Assembly: GCF_000091305.1 (NCBI RefSeq)
Contig: NC_013929.1
Coordinates: 5,580,001-5,644,000 of the forward strand
Reading direction: 5' to 3'
From: Streptomyces scabiei 87.22
GTDB taxonomy: Bacteria; Actinomycetota; Actinomycetes; Streptomycetales; Streptomycetaceae
DNA: 64,000 nt
How positions within the stretch are numbered: position 1 is the stretch's first letter; each line of letters opens with the position of its first letter. Shown piece by piece: positions 1 to 10,601 of this stretch. The notes under the pieces were generated by a model. The model was given only the letters and a program-made list of their open reading frames with translations. It ran no database searches and was not told the DNA's origin. The translations under genes and the position numbers were made by a program.

Positions 1-657
1 CAACTCCTAGAACGTGGGCGGTACGTGGTCTGTAGCGGCCTTAGGTTACCGAGCCGTCCCTCCGCCGCCGCACCCGACCCTCCCCAAGTCCCCGACAAGT
101 CACCGGAAGCAATGGGCGGCCGTCTCCGGCACCTCTGTCCGGCATTCACAAAACCCCCTCGGACTTCCCCGGGGCCGTGCCGCGGATTTCCGCCGGGGAA
201 TGCCGGCCGGTACGGAAAATCGATCAGCCGTCAGAACAGCGGCCGGACGCCGGGCAGAACACGCGCGGGAACCGCCCTCGAAACGTCACCGGAACGGCTT
301 CAGAACACGATCCGGTAACGGCGGAACGGAGGGGGTTGATCGAACTCCTTGATCAATTCCGGATTCGTCTCGTACCCGACTCCGCTCATCGAACGGAGTA
401 GCGTAAGTCGCACACATGGGGCCGGACAAAGCGGGACGTTCGGGCGCTCGTGCGGCCCTCCGGATGCGTGTAACGTACGCGTTTCCTTCCGCCCGGAGAG
501 CGGCTCCGACCTGCGGATACCCTCTTCCGTTCGGCCCTCGCAGCACGTTCCTGTTGCAGTTGTCAAGCCCCGAGATGCGCCCTGACCTGCGAAAACGCCA
601 TTCAGAACACGCCGTTTCCGTGTTACCCTGGATAGCCACGGAAGGGGTACCTGTCAC
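1..657. other. Gene-poor region upstream of carD
   Basis: No convincing reading frame is seen on either strand: the candidate frames overlap one another, lack a ribosome binding site and resemble no family I know. The stretch is less G+C-rich near its right end, as expected for a promoter region. A short inverted repeat (TTGATC ... GATCAA) lies near 335-358. The left edge may carry the unseen end of a neighbouring gene's control region. Confidence 0.5.
601..629 (+). promoter_or_regulatory. Candidate carD promoter
   Basis: TTCAGA at 601-606 and TACCCT at 624-629 are separated by 17 nt and resemble a housekeeping-sigma promoter (the -10 fits TAnnnT). Transcription would start about 20 nt before the carD ATG, leaving room for the GGAAGGGG ribosome binding site. 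This is read by eye only. Confidence 0.4.
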
Positions 658-1140
658 ATGACGTTCAAGGTTGGCGACACCGTGGTCTATCCCCATCACG
701 GGGCCGCGCTGATTGAGGCCATCGAAACTCGCCAGATCAAAGGCGTGGACAAGACCTACTTGGTGCTCAAGGTCGCTCAGGGCGACCTGACGGTGCGTGT
801 GCCGGCGGACAATGCGGAGTTCGTCGGTGTACGTGATGTGGTCGGTCAAGACGGCCTGGACCGGGTCTTCGAGGTGCTGCGCGCACCGTATGCCGAGGAG
901 CCCACGAACTGGTCGCGTCGCTACAAGGCAAATCTGGAGAAGCTCGCCTCCGGCGATGTCATCAAGGTCGCGGAAGTCGTGCGTGACCTGTGGCGTCGCG
1001 AGCGGGAGCGCGGACTCTCCGCCGGCGAGAAGCGGATGCTCGCCAAGGCCCGCCAGATCCTGGTGAGCGAGCTCGCCCTCGCGGAGAACACGAACGAGGA
1101 CAAGGCCGAGGCCCTGCTCGACGAGGTTCTCGCGTCCTGA
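658..1140 (+). CDS. carD: CarD/CdnL-family RNA polymerase-binding regulator
   Basis: 160 aa, the usual CarD length. The N-terminal 60 or so residues form the RNA-polymerase-interacting (Tudor-like) domain, starting with the motif FKVGDTVVYPHHGAA. The C-terminal half is the helical DNA-contact domain with the conserved Trp in NWSRRYKANL (W85), which in mycobacterial CarD wedges the upstream edge of the transcription bubble. CarD stabilises open complexes at housekeeping promoters such as rRNA promoters. The start is supported by GGAAGGGG about 9 nt upstream. Its position before ispD-ispF-cysS-rlmB matches the conserved actinobacterial order also seen in Mycobacterium. Confidence 0.95.
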   Translation: MTFKVGDTVVYPHHGAALIEAIETRQIKGVDKTYLVLKVAQGDLTVRVPADNAEFVGVRDVVGQDGLDRVFEVLRAPYAEEPTNWSRRYKANLEKLASGDVIKVAEVVRDLWRRERERGLSAGEKRMLAKARQILVSELALAENTNEDKAEALLDEVLAS

Positions 1141-1492
1141 ACTGACGCCTGAGGCAGGCAGCCAGCCCGCTCAGCCGTTCAGCGCAGCACATCGAAATGC
1201 CGCGGTGCCCGATGACGTACGTAATGTCGCCGGGCGCTGCGGCATGTTCGTGCCCGGATGCCGAACGCCTGAAGGGGAACCCCGATACTCGGCGATACTT
1301 GGCGTGCCCCGGTGCTCCTGCGAGTTCGGAATGCCCGTACCTGTCGTACGCGTACTCCTGGCTCGTACTTGGCGTGCCGGGCCCGGGCAGCTGGCTCGAC
1401 CAGATGTCACGGAAGGGTCCGGTCAAGGTGTCGCGCCCGGCACGCTGTGGCCATACCCACGTAGGCCGAGCACACAAACCTGACAGGAACCG
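1141..1492. other. carD-ispD spacer with short direct repeats
   Basis: A 352-nt gap without a credible gene. The 13-mer TACTTGGCGTGCC occurs twice (1296-1308 and 1366-1378), and related strings such as GATACTCGGC and CGTACTCCTGG lie nearby, so the middle looks like a degenerate repeat cluster. It presumably also holds the ispD promoter and the carD 3' end. Confidence 0.45.
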
Positions 1493-2269
1493 ATGTCTGA
1501 CGATTCGCGCCCTTCGCCTTCCGCAGCCGGGGCGGCACCCCGTACGGCACCCCGCACGGCGGCCGTGATTCCGGCGGCGGGCCGGGGCGTACGCCTCGGC
1601 CCGGGCGCCCCCAAGGCGCTGCGCGCGCTGAACGGCACCCCGATGCTGATCCACGCGGTACGGGCCATGGCGGCCTCCCGCGCGGTCTCCCTGGTGATCG
1701 TCGTGGCGCCGCCCGACGGCGCCCCCGAGGTCAAGACCCTGCTCGACGCGCACGCCCTGCCCGAGCGGACCGACTTCCTCGTCGTCCCCGGCGGAGAGTC
1801 GCGCCAGGAGTCGGTCAGGCTCGGGCTCGACGCACTGCCCCCCGGCTACGACGTCGTCCTCGTCCACGACGCGGCCCGTCCGCTCGTGCCGGTGGACACC
1901 GTCGACGCGGTCATCGAGGCCGTACGGGACGGGGCAGTCGCCGTGGTGCCCGCGCTGCCGCTCGCCGACACCGTCAAGGAGGTCGGGCCGGCGGACACGC
2001 CGGGTGAGCCGGAGCCGGTCGTCGCCACGCCCGAGCGCGCGCGGCTGCGGGCCGTGCAGACGCCCCAGGGGTTCGACCGGGAGACGCTGCTGCGGGCGCA
2101 CGAGACGGTCACCGGGGAGGTGACCGACGACGCGAGCATGGTCGAGCGACTCGGGCTCGGCGTCGTGGTCGTGCCCGGGCACGAGGAGGCGTTCAAGGTG
2201 ACGCGGCCGCTGGACCTGGTGCTCGCGGAGGCGGTTCTGGCGCGCAGGAGGCTGAACGATGGGTTCTGA
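1493..2269 (+). CDS. ispD: 2-C-methyl-D-erythritol 4-phosphate cytidylyltransferase
   Basis: 258 aa. IspD makes CDP-methylerythritol from MEP and CTP in the MEP isoprenoid pathway. The nucleotide-binding signature AAVIPAAGRGVRLG sits at residues 23-36, followed by PKAL with the catalytic-type lysine (K41). HDAARPL and the C-terminal TDDASMVERLG are further family hallmarks. A roughly 20-residue Ala/Pro-rich N-terminal extension precedes the core, common in Streptomyces. AGGA upstream supports the ATG. Its end overlaps the ispF start by 11 nt, implying translational coupling of two steps of the same pathway. Confidence 0.95.
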   Translation: MSDDSRPSPSAAGAAPRTAPRTAAVIPAAGRGVRLGPGAPKALRALNGTPMLIHAVRAMAASRAVSLVIVVAPPDGAPEVKTLLDAHALPERTDFLVVPGGESRQESVRLGLDALPPGYDVVLVHDAARPLVPVDTVDAVIEAVRDGAVAVVPALPLADTVKEVGPADTPGEPEPVVATPERARLRAVQTPQGFDRETLLRAHETVTGEVTDDASMVERLGLGVVVVPGHEEAFKVTRPLDLVLAEAVLARRRLNDGF

Positions 2270-2789
2270 GAACGTCGGGGCAGCGGCGCCGGTGTCGCTG
2301 CCCAGTTCCCTGGTGCTGCCGCAGGTCGGGATCGGTACCGACATCCACGCCTTCGAGGAGGGGCGGGAGCTGTGGTGCGCCGGGCTGAAATGGGAGGGCC
2401 AGGGGCCGGGTCTCGCCGGGCACTCCGACGCGGACGTCGTGGCGCACGCCGCGTGCAACGCGCTGTTCTCCGCGGCCGGGATGGGCGATCTCGGGCAGCA
2501 CTTCGGGACGGGCCGGCCGGAGTGGTCGGGGGCGTCCGGGGTGACGCTGCTCGCGGAGGCGGCGCGGATCGTACGGGCCGGGGGGTTCGTCATCGGGAAC
2601 GTGGCCGTGCAGGTGGTCGGGGACCGGCCGAAGATCGGGAAGCGGCGGGACGAGGCGCAGAAGGTGTTGTCGGAGGTGGTGGGGGCGCCGGTGTCGGTGT
2701 CCGGGGCGACTACGGACGGGTTGGGGTTCCCCGGGCGGGGTGAGGGGCTGATGGCGGTGGCCACGGCGCTTGTCGTGCGGGTGGGGTGA
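2259..2789 (+). CDS. ispF: 2-C-methyl-D-erythritol 2,4-cyclodiphosphate synthase
   Basis: 176 aa, about 17 residues longer than the usual 157-160 aa because of an N-terminal extension. IspF cyclises CDP-ME 2-phosphate to MEcPP with loss of CMP. Metal ligands are visible as GTDIH (D28, H30) and AGHSDADV (H55), and the C-terminal substrate motif reads ATTDGLGFPGRGEG. It starts inside the end of ispD, so the two are co-translated. The distal IspDF steps are therefore encoded by separate adjacent genes rather than the IspDF fusion found in some bacteria. Confidence 0.95.
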   Translation: MGSENVGAAAPVSLPSSLVLPQVGIGTDIHAFEEGRELWCAGLKWEGQGPGLAGHSDADVVAHAACNALFSAAGMGDLGQHFGTGRPEWSGASGVTLLAEAARIVRAGGFVIGNVAVQVVGDRPKIGKRRDEAQKVLSEVVGAPVSVSGATTDGLGFPGRGEGLMAVATALVVRVG

Positions 2790-2802
2790 GCCTCGGGTTT
2801 CG

Positions 2803-2924
2803 CCCCCGCCGCCCCTACCCGTCCCGTCCTCAAGGGGCTGCGCCCCTTTGACCCCCCTCGCGCTTCGCGTGGGGTGGGTACGTGTCGGGCCGGTGGGGGT
2901 TCTCGCGCAGTTCCCCGCGCCCCT
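2803..2924 (+). repeat. Composite intergenic repeat (copy A)
   Basis: Between ispF and cysS. It starts with a CGCCCCCGCCGCCCCTACCC block, then an AAGGGGCTGCGCCCCTT hairpin, and ends with GTGGGGGTTCTCGCGCAG joined to TTCCCCGCGCCCCTG (2893-2924). The same blocks recur near 16.5, 31.8, 34.7 and 37.4 kb. In this copy no inverted partner is evident downstream. Confidence 0.7.
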
Positions 2925-3038
2925 GTTCGGGCCTGCGGCCCATCAAGGGCGTGGGGGCCGGCGCGCATACGTCACGAATCTGCCGTCCTCGGGGTGAAGG
3001 GCTCGGGGCACGGCTGGTGGGCCACTACGCTTGGGGGC

Positions 3039-4442
<1,404 letters not shown>

Positions 4443-4470
4443 GCAGGACTCCGGTCACCTTGATCGATTG

Positions 4471-4494
4471 TGCCGCCCGGGCCTCCGGGCGGCA
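4471..4494 (+). terminator. Hairpin after cysS
   Basis: Perfect 10-bp stem TGCCGCCCGG / CCGGGCGGCA around a 4-nt loop, 30 nt after the cysS stop. There is no U-tract, so it may be a Streptomyces-style U-less terminator or a processing hairpin before rlmB. Confidence 0.45.
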
Positions 4495-4564
4495 CACTGC
4501 ATTACGTACACACGACGACGTACGCCCGACGCGTACGCACACACGCTTCAGAGACGGGTAGGTC

Positions 4565-5506
4565 ATGGCCGCTAACAACCGCCGCATGTCCGGCAAGAAG
4601 GGCGCGCAGGTCGGCAGTGGCGGCCAGCGGCGCAAGGGTCTCGAGGGCAAGGGCCCGACGCCGCCCGCCGAGATGCGCAAGAAGCACAAGGCCAACCGCA
4701 TCGCCAACGCCAAGGCGAAGCAGGCCGCACGCCGTCCCGCGCCGCGTGGCCGGGGCGGCAAGGGCACGTCCGAGATGGTCGTCGGGCGCAACCCCGTCGT
4801 CGAGGCGCTGCGCGAGGGCGTGCCCGCCTCGACGCTGTACGTCCAGCAGTTCATCGACAACGACGAGCGGGTGCGTGAGGCGCTGCAGCTCGCGGCCGAG
4901 CGCGGCGGCATCAACCTCATGGAGGCGCCGCGGCCCGAGCTGGACCGCATGACCAACGGGCTGAACCACCAGGGGCTCGTCCTCCAGGTCCCGCCGTACG
5001 AGTACGCGCACCCCGAGGACCTGGCGAACGCCGCGTACGACGAGGGTGAGGACCCGCTGATCGTCGCCCTCGACGGGGTGACCGACCCGCGGAACCTCGG
5101 TGCCGTGGTCCGGTCCGTCTCCGCGTTCGGCGGCCACGGTGTCCTCGTCCCCGAGCGGCGTGCGGCCGGGATGACCGCCGGTGCGTGGAAGACGTCCGCC
5201 GGCACGGCCGCCCGTACGCCCGTCGCCCGCTGCACCAACCTGACGCGCGCGCTGGAGGCGTACAAGAAGGCCGGTGTCGTGGTGGTCGGACTCGCCGCCG
5301 ACGGGGAGTCCGAGATCGGTGAGCTGGAGGCCCTCGGCGGCCCGGTCGTCATCGTCGTCGGCAGCGAGGGCAAGGGCCTGTCCCGCCTCGTGGGCGAGAC
5401 GTGCGACTACCGGGTGCGGATCCCCATGCCGGGCGGGGCCGAGTCGTTGAACGCCGGTGTCGCGGCGGGAGTCGTGCTGTACGAGGCGGCCCGTCGTCGG
5501 GCGTAG
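4565..5506 (+). CDS. rlmB: 23S rRNA (guanosine-2'-O-)-methyltransferase, SpoU/TrmH family
   Basis: 313 aa. The first 75 or so residues are a Lys/Arg/Gly-rich disordered extension typical of actinobacterial members. A substrate-binding domain follows (GRNPVVEALREGVPASTLYV), then the SPOUT knot with its three motifs: DGVTDPRNLGAVVRS, IVVGSEGKGLSRL and IPMPGGAESLNAGVAAGV. It is predicted to methylate a guanosine ribose in 23S rRNA (G2251 in E. coli numbering) using SAM. The enzyme family is clear; the exact target is inferred from homology. It sits 122 nt after cysS, in the conserved actinobacterial order. Confidence 0.9.
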   Translation: MAANNRRMSGKKGAQVGSGGQRRKGLEGKGPTPPAEMRKKHKANRIANAKAKQAARRPAPRGRGGKGTSEMVVGRNPVVEALREGVPASTLYVQQFIDNDERVREALQLAAERGGINLMEAPRPELDRMTNGLNHQGLVLQVPPYEYAHPEDLANAAYDEGEDPLIVALDGVTDPRNLGAVVRSVSAFGGHGVLVPERRAAGMTAGAWKTSAGTAARTPVARCTNLTRALEAYKKAGVVVVGLAADGESEIGELEALGGPVVIVVGSEGKGLSRLVGETCDYRVRIPMPGGAESLNAGVAAGVVLYEAARRRA

Positions 5507-5634
5507 TTCCGTCGGTGTGACGGGTGGGCGACCGGGCCCCAACTGGGGTTTCCGGGAACGCCGGATCACCTTGACGGGGTCCGGACAGATCAGGGCGGTC
5601 AAAGCAGTGTCCTAACGACACGTCACTCGGTTAG

Positions 5635-7362
5635 ATGAGTGTGGACACCAGAACACCCCGCACACCCACGGGGGACCGTTCGTCGGGATTCGAATCGGGA
5701 TTCGACGACGCTCCCGCGCTGAGCATGGTGAAGGTGCCGAGCGATCCGGCGCAGGTCATCGTCAACCACGCGAGTTTCCGCGTGCAGTTGGGCGCCTCCA
5801 CGCGGGCGTCCCCGCGCATCGCACGGCACTTGAGCGTCGGCGCGGACACCGCGCGTATCCCGGCCGCGGGCGCGGCAGGGCGCTCCGGGGCGCCCGCCGC
5901 CGGGCGCCGGCGCGCGCCCGTCGTCTGGAGCGGGAGGTCCGCGCCGGACGACACCGGGGCCCACCGGCTCCTCCAGGCGGTACGCGGCGCGGGCGTCGGC
6001 CGCGGGGCTCCCGATCCGCTCGGCGACACCGGCTCGACCCAGGTCATCCCCCGCGTGGACGGGCCGCGCGGCGGCTACGCGGGCGGCGGGGGGCGCTACG
6101 GCGACGAGGACGGACGCTACGGCGCCGACCTGACCGTCGAGACCGTCGAGACGCCCATCGTGGGCAGCCAGCGCACGCACGGCGACCACACCGACGGCAC
6201 CCGGCTGCTCCCCGCCATGCGGACCGTCGACAGCGCGTACGACGAACCGGAGTACGGCCAGGACGCCTACGCCGACGGGGAGTTCGCGGACTCCTACGAC
6301 GACGGGGACGAGCGCGGCGGGCGCCGGACCGGCAACGAGCCCGTCCGGCACGCCTATTACCCCGGCCGCCGGATGAACCTCGGCGTGGTGCTGCTGCCGC
6401 TGCGCGTCTTCCTCGGCTTCATCTCCGTCTACGCCGGCATGGGCAAGCTCTGCGACCCGCACTACTTCGACGGCGGCAAGCGCGGCTCCATGGTGAAGTG
6501 GCTGAACACGCTGCACCCGTGGGAAGTCGCCGAGCCGCTGCGGCAGTTCGCCCTGGAACACCCGGTGGGCTCGGGGCTCGTCATCGCCTTCGCCCAGGTC
6601 ATCGTGGGCGTGCTGACCGTGTTCGGACTCTGGCAGCGGGTCGCCGCCGGTGTCGGGGCGCTGCTGTCGGCCGCGCTGCTGGTCACCGTCAGCTGGAAGA
6701 CCGTCCCCGTCTACGAGACGCCGGACATCATCTACCTCGCCGCCTGGTCCCCGCTGATCATCGCGGGTGCGCCGGTGTACTCGGTCGACGGGCGGCTCGC
6801 GGGCGGCGCCTGGCGCACGCTCGGGCCGCGCGCCGACATCTGGGAGCTGCGGCGCTACGTGCTGCGGCGCGGCGCACTCGTCGCCGCGATCGTCGTCGGG
6901 CTGACGCTGCTCGTGGGGTCCCTGTTCGGCGGGGCGGTGCGCGACGCCGACCGGATCGTCGTCCCCGGGCCCGGGGAGGCGCCGCGCAACGAACTGCCGG
7001 GATCGCCGCTGCCGGGTGAGCCGAGCGCACGCCGCGAGAAGAGCCCGTCCGCCTCCAACTCGCCCAGCGCGGGCGCGACGTCGGCGACGCCGTCGGAGGC
7101 GGCCACGACTCCCGGGGCCGCGCAGCCGTCCACGGGGGCGGTCACCGGGGGGCAGCCGAGTCAGACGCAGGGGACGGCGGGACAGGCGCCGCCGCAGCAG
7201 ACCGCGCCGGCCCAGCAGGCGCCGAGCACCACCGCCGGTCCCAGCGCCAGCGGAGGCGCCTCCAGCGGTGCGACCGGGGGTGCCACCGGGTCCACCGGGG
7301 GGTCCGGCGGGGGTAGTTCCTCGGGCGGGCAGCCCGGGCTGGTGGGGGGCCTGCTGGGGTAG
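5635..7362 (+). CDS. DoxX-family membrane protein with long disordered tails
   Basis: 575 aa in three parts. Residues 1-245 are low-complexity and charged (RGGYAGGGGRYGDEDGRYG and similar) with no predicted fold. Residues 246-435 carry about four membrane segments of the DoxX type (LGVVLLPLRVFLGFISVYAG, VIAFAQVIVGVLTVFGL and two more). Residues 440-575 are a Ser/Thr/Pro/Gln/Gly-rich tail. DoxX proteins are linked to quinone or thiol redox systems, but the role here is unproven. No Shine-Dalgarno is obvious before the ATG, so a leaderless transcript is possible. The tails could be phosphorylated or act as spacers; that is speculation. Confidence 0.75.
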   Translation: MSVDTRTPRTPTGDRSSGFESGFDDAPALSMVKVPSDPAQVIVNHASFRVQLGASTRASPRIARHLSVGADTARIPAAGAAGRSGAPAAGRRRAPVVWSGRSAPDDTGAHRLLQAVRGAGVGRGAPDPLGDTGSTQVIPRVDGPRGGYAGGGGRYGDEDGRYGADLTVETVETPIVGSQRTHGDHTDGTRLLPAMRTVDSAYDEPEYGQDAYADGEFADSYDDGDERGGRRTGNEPVRHAYYPGRRMNLGVVLLPLRVFLGFISVYAGMGKLCDPHYFDGGKRGSMVKWLNTLHPWEVAEPLRQFALEHPVGSGLVIAFAQVIVGVLTVFGLWQRVAAGVGALLSAALLVTVSWKTVPVYETPDIIYLAAWSPLIIAGAPVYSVDGRLAGGAWRTLGPRADIWELRRYVLRRGALVAAIVVGLTLLVGSLFGGAVRDADRIVVPGPGEAPRNELPGSPLPGEPSARREKSPSASNSPSAGATSATPSEAATTPGAAQPSTGAVTGGQPSQTQGTAGQAPPQQTAPAQQAPSTTAGPSASGGASSGATGGATGSTGGSGGGSSSGGQPGLVGGLLG

Positions 7363-7387
7363 GTCCCGCCGGTTCCGGCGATGTGCG

Positions 7388-7422
7388 AGTGGGCCCCGCG
7401 CGATCTTCGCGCGGGGCCCACT
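7388..7422. terminator. Bidirectional terminator
   Basis: Perfect 16-bp stem (AGTGGGCCCCGCGCGA and its complement) around a 3-nt loop, lying between the convergent DoxX and nucleotidyltransferase genes. It has no U-tract on either side. Confidence 0.75.
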
Positions 7423-7460
7423 GGCGTGTCCGGGGAGGAGATGAGGAAGGCGGCGGCCGT

Positions 7461-8192
7461 TCAGCGGCTCAGGGCCGCCAGTTCCTTGGCCGCCTCCGTG
7501 AGGTCCTTGGCCGTGTCGATGGCCCGCCAGTAGGCGCCCTGGGGGATGGGGAAGCCGGCCAGCCGGCGCTCCCGGGCCAGCCGCGGGAACGTGGTGCGCT
7601 CGTGGTCGCCGCGGACGGGGAGCAGGTCGGTGAACTCGGGGGAGAAGACGTAGACGCCCGCGTTGATCTCGTACGTCGTGGGCGGGGCCTCGATGAAGTC
7701 CGTCACGCGGCCGAAACCGTCCGTCTTCACGGCGCCCCAGGGGATGCGGGGGCGGGCGAGCGCGAGGGTGGCGAGGGCGTCGCGTTCGGCGTGGAAGTCC
7801 GCCATGTCGCGCAGCGAGAAACGGGTCCAGATGTCGCCGTTGGTGGCGTACCAGGTCTGGTCGGGGTGGGGCAGGTGGGAGGCGGCGTACTTGAGGCCGC
7901 CGCCCCGGCCCAGGGGTTCCGTCTCGACGACCGTGGTGACGCGGACCGGCAGGTCGGCCGAGTCCAGCCACTTCTGCAGGACGTCGGCGAGGTGGCCGCA
8001 GGAGACGACCACGTCGGTCACGCCCTCCTCGGCGAGCCAGGTGAGCTGATGGCCGATGATCGGGGTGCCCGTACCGGGGATCTCGACCATGGGCTTGGGC
8101 CGGTCGTCGGTGTACGGACGCAGCCGTGAGCCCTGGCCACCGGCGAGGACCACGGCTTGAACGGGGCGCGACGCGGCGTTCGGATCGGTCAT
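7461..8192 (-). CDS. Sugar-1-phosphate nucleotidyltransferase
   Basis: 243 aa. The NTP-transferase signature VVLAGGQGSRLRPYTDDRPK lies near residue 13, followed by PMVEIPG. YATNGDIWTRF supplies the metal-binding Asp. The fold fits GDP-mannose or dTDP-glucose pyrophosphorylases of the short, single-domain type, without the C-terminal left-handed beta-helix of GlmU or GlgC. The sugar cannot be told from sequence. It is a monocistronic gene ending in a shared terminator, and its neighbours give no pathway context. Confidence 0.82.
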   Translation of the reverse strand: MTDPNAASRPVQAVVLAGGQGSRLRPYTDDRPKPMVEIPGTGTPIIGHQLTWLAEEGVTDVVVSCGHLADVLQKWLDSADLPVRVTTVVETEPLGRGGGLKYAASHLPHPDQTWYATNGDIWTRFSLRDMADFHAERDALATLALARPRIPWGAVKTDGFGRVTDFIEAPPTTYEINAGVYVFSPEFTDLLPVRGDHERTTFPRLARERRLAGFPIPQGAYWRAIDTAKDLTEAAKELAALSR

Positions 8193-8417
8193 GCCCGAAC
8201 TGTACGTGGCGCCCCGTTCGCGGGAGCACGGCCCTGGGATCGGTGTACGGGGATGCCGGGCGCCGGGAGCGCCCGGAGATCCTGCGGGGCCTTGGAAAGC
8301 CTCTGGGAGCCTCTGAGAGCCCCTGGGGAGCCGCTGGATGCGTCTCCGCGGTCTCTACGGCGCTGCGGGGCCCTCAGCGGCGCGACGGGCGCTCATCGGC
8401 GCCGCGCTGCGCCGTCC

Positions 8418-8867
8418 TCAGCTGTACTGGGCGGCCACTCCCGTCGCGAAGGAGGTGTCGCAGACCGGGCGGGCGAAGGACTGGGCCCGGGTGGGGCCGT
8501 AGGCGCGGACCGCGGCGCGGCCGAGGGCGCGGGCGATGGAGGTGCAGTGCTTCGCCAGTGCCGGGCGGCCGTTCACCGCCTGCTGGAGGTGGGTGAGGGC
8601 GACGCCCGGGTTCTCCTCCTGGAGTTCGACGAGGAGCTTGTCGCGCAGCACCTCGTGCGGGGCACGGGTCTTGGCGCGCTGGGAGACCTCCGAGGCGGCG
8701 AGCATCGACTCCGCGGGCTCGGTGCCCGTCCAGTTGACCCGGGTGACCGCGAGGGTGCCGGAGAGGACCATGACGACGGGCAGGACCAGGGCCAGGGAGC
8801 GGCCGATCCGGCGGGCGGGACCGCGGCCGTGGCGCGTCCGTTGCGTGTGGGTGTGGGTGTGCTTCAC
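8418..8867 (-). CDS. Small membrane-anchored hypothetical protein
   Basis: 149 aa. A basic N-terminus (KHTHTHTQRTRHGRGP) precedes one membrane segment (about residues 24-45, SLALVLPVVMVLSGTLAVT). The rest is an extracytoplasmic helical domain with a pair of late cysteines (HCTSIAR and VCDTSF) that could form a disulfide. I recognise no family. The 225 nt after its stop, towards the nucleotidyltransferase, hold only short AGCCTCTG-type microrepeats. Confidence 0.65.
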   Translation of the reverse strand: MKHTHTHTQRTRHGRGPARRIGRSLALVLPVVMVLSGTLAVTRVNWTGTEPAESMLAASEVSQRAKTRAPHEVLRDKLLVELQEENPGVALTHLQQAVNGRPALAKHCTSIARALGRAAVRAYGPTRAQSFARPVCDTSFATGVAAQYS

Positions 8868-9007
8868 GCGAGTGAGGGTAGCGCGGGGTAGTGATATGGC
8901 GACATTAGGTCACCGATACGGGGGATGTCGAAGCGCCGCCCTCCGGGTGGCGGGTTGACGCACACTGGTCGAAATCATCCTGTTTGTCGGGGTAGTTGAC
9001 GGCAGCG

Positions 9008-9040
9008 AAAAAGGCCCCGCGGATGTTTGCGGGGCCTTCT
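9008..9040 (-). terminator. Intrinsic terminator of msiK
   Basis: Read on the minus strand: AAGGCCCCGC, an 8-nt loop, GCGGGGCCTT, then a run of T. The 10-bp GC stem and U-tract make it a classical rho-independent terminator about 70 nt after the msiK stop. Confidence 0.85.
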
Positions 9041-9108
9041 TCGTCAACCTGGGTGATTTATCCCGGGCTGGAGGTTTCGCGCACGGTCACGGACGGGCCG
9101 TGCCCGGA

Positions 9109-10245
<1,137 letters not shown>

Positions 10246-10326
10246 GGGTCGTAGGCCCCCTTCACCGGCAGGAACGTGCCGGACGATCCGAGTAAAGGTG
10301 GTGATCCGCCGCGGACGGTTCCACGG

Positions 10327-10350
10327 TGGTGTAGTCCACGGCAGTGGACT
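10327..10350 (-). promoter_or_regulatory. DasR-like (dre) site and palindrome upstream of msiK
   Basis: TGGTGTAGTCCA (10327-10338) matches the dre core TGGTCTAGACCA at 10 of 12 positions. It overlaps a perfect inverted repeat, AGTCCAC-GGCA-GTGGACT (10333-10350), about 90 nt upstream of the msiK ATG. A second regulator could use the palindrome. Confidence 0.5.
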
Positions 10351-10478
10351 GGGTCAGGACGGTACCTGTCGTTCACCTGGTCTGTCAGTACCCGGACCCC
10401 TGTGAACTTCGCGGAAATTTTCGACGAGCACACCCTGTGACGTGGGTACACTGCACGGGCGCCCCCGCGAGGGGCCCC

Positions 10479-10552
10479 GCCTCCTTAGCTCAGCTGGCCA
10501 GAGCAACGCACTTGTAATGCGTAGGTCGTCGGTTCGAATCCGACAGGGGGCT
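10479..10552 (+). tRNA. tRNA-Thr (anticodon TGT)
   Basis: 74 nt without encoded CCA. The acceptor stem GCCTCCT pairs with AGGGGGC (one G-U) and the discriminator is U. The T-arm is GTCGG-TTCGAAT-CCGAC, and the anticodon loop CTTGTAA reads ACA codons. The D-arm GCTCAGCTGGCCAGAGC is canonical. It is followed immediately by a terminator. No attachment-site duplication or integrase is visible next to it. Confidence 0.96.
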
Positions 10553-10559
10553 CTGTCGG

Positions 10560-10597
10560 AAACCCCGGGTCGGATTTGTCTGACCTGGGGTTTTTTC
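10560..10597 (+). terminator. Intrinsic terminator after tRNA-Thr
   Basis: AACCCCGGGTC ... GACCTGGGGTT (11-bp stem with one G-U) followed by TTTT. It ends the tRNA transcript and lies only a few nt from the end of the convergent HTH gene, so it may serve both. Confidence 0.85.
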
Positions 10598-10601
10598 TGG
10601 T

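Noticed and set aside
1..657. Small frames upstream of carD
   Set aside because: Overlapping frames on both strands are Pro/Arg-rich without motifs or start signals, and the carD promoter sits in the same stretch.
962..2968. 668-codon minus-strand frame over ispD-ispF
   Set aside because: Antisense to two enzymes with complete active-site motifs; no start signal.
5623..8229. 868-codon minus-strand frame over DoxX and the nucleotidyltransferase
   Set aside because: It spans two supported genes and an intact terminator and is almost entirely Arg/Gly/Pro; it results from the absence of stops in high-G+C DNA.
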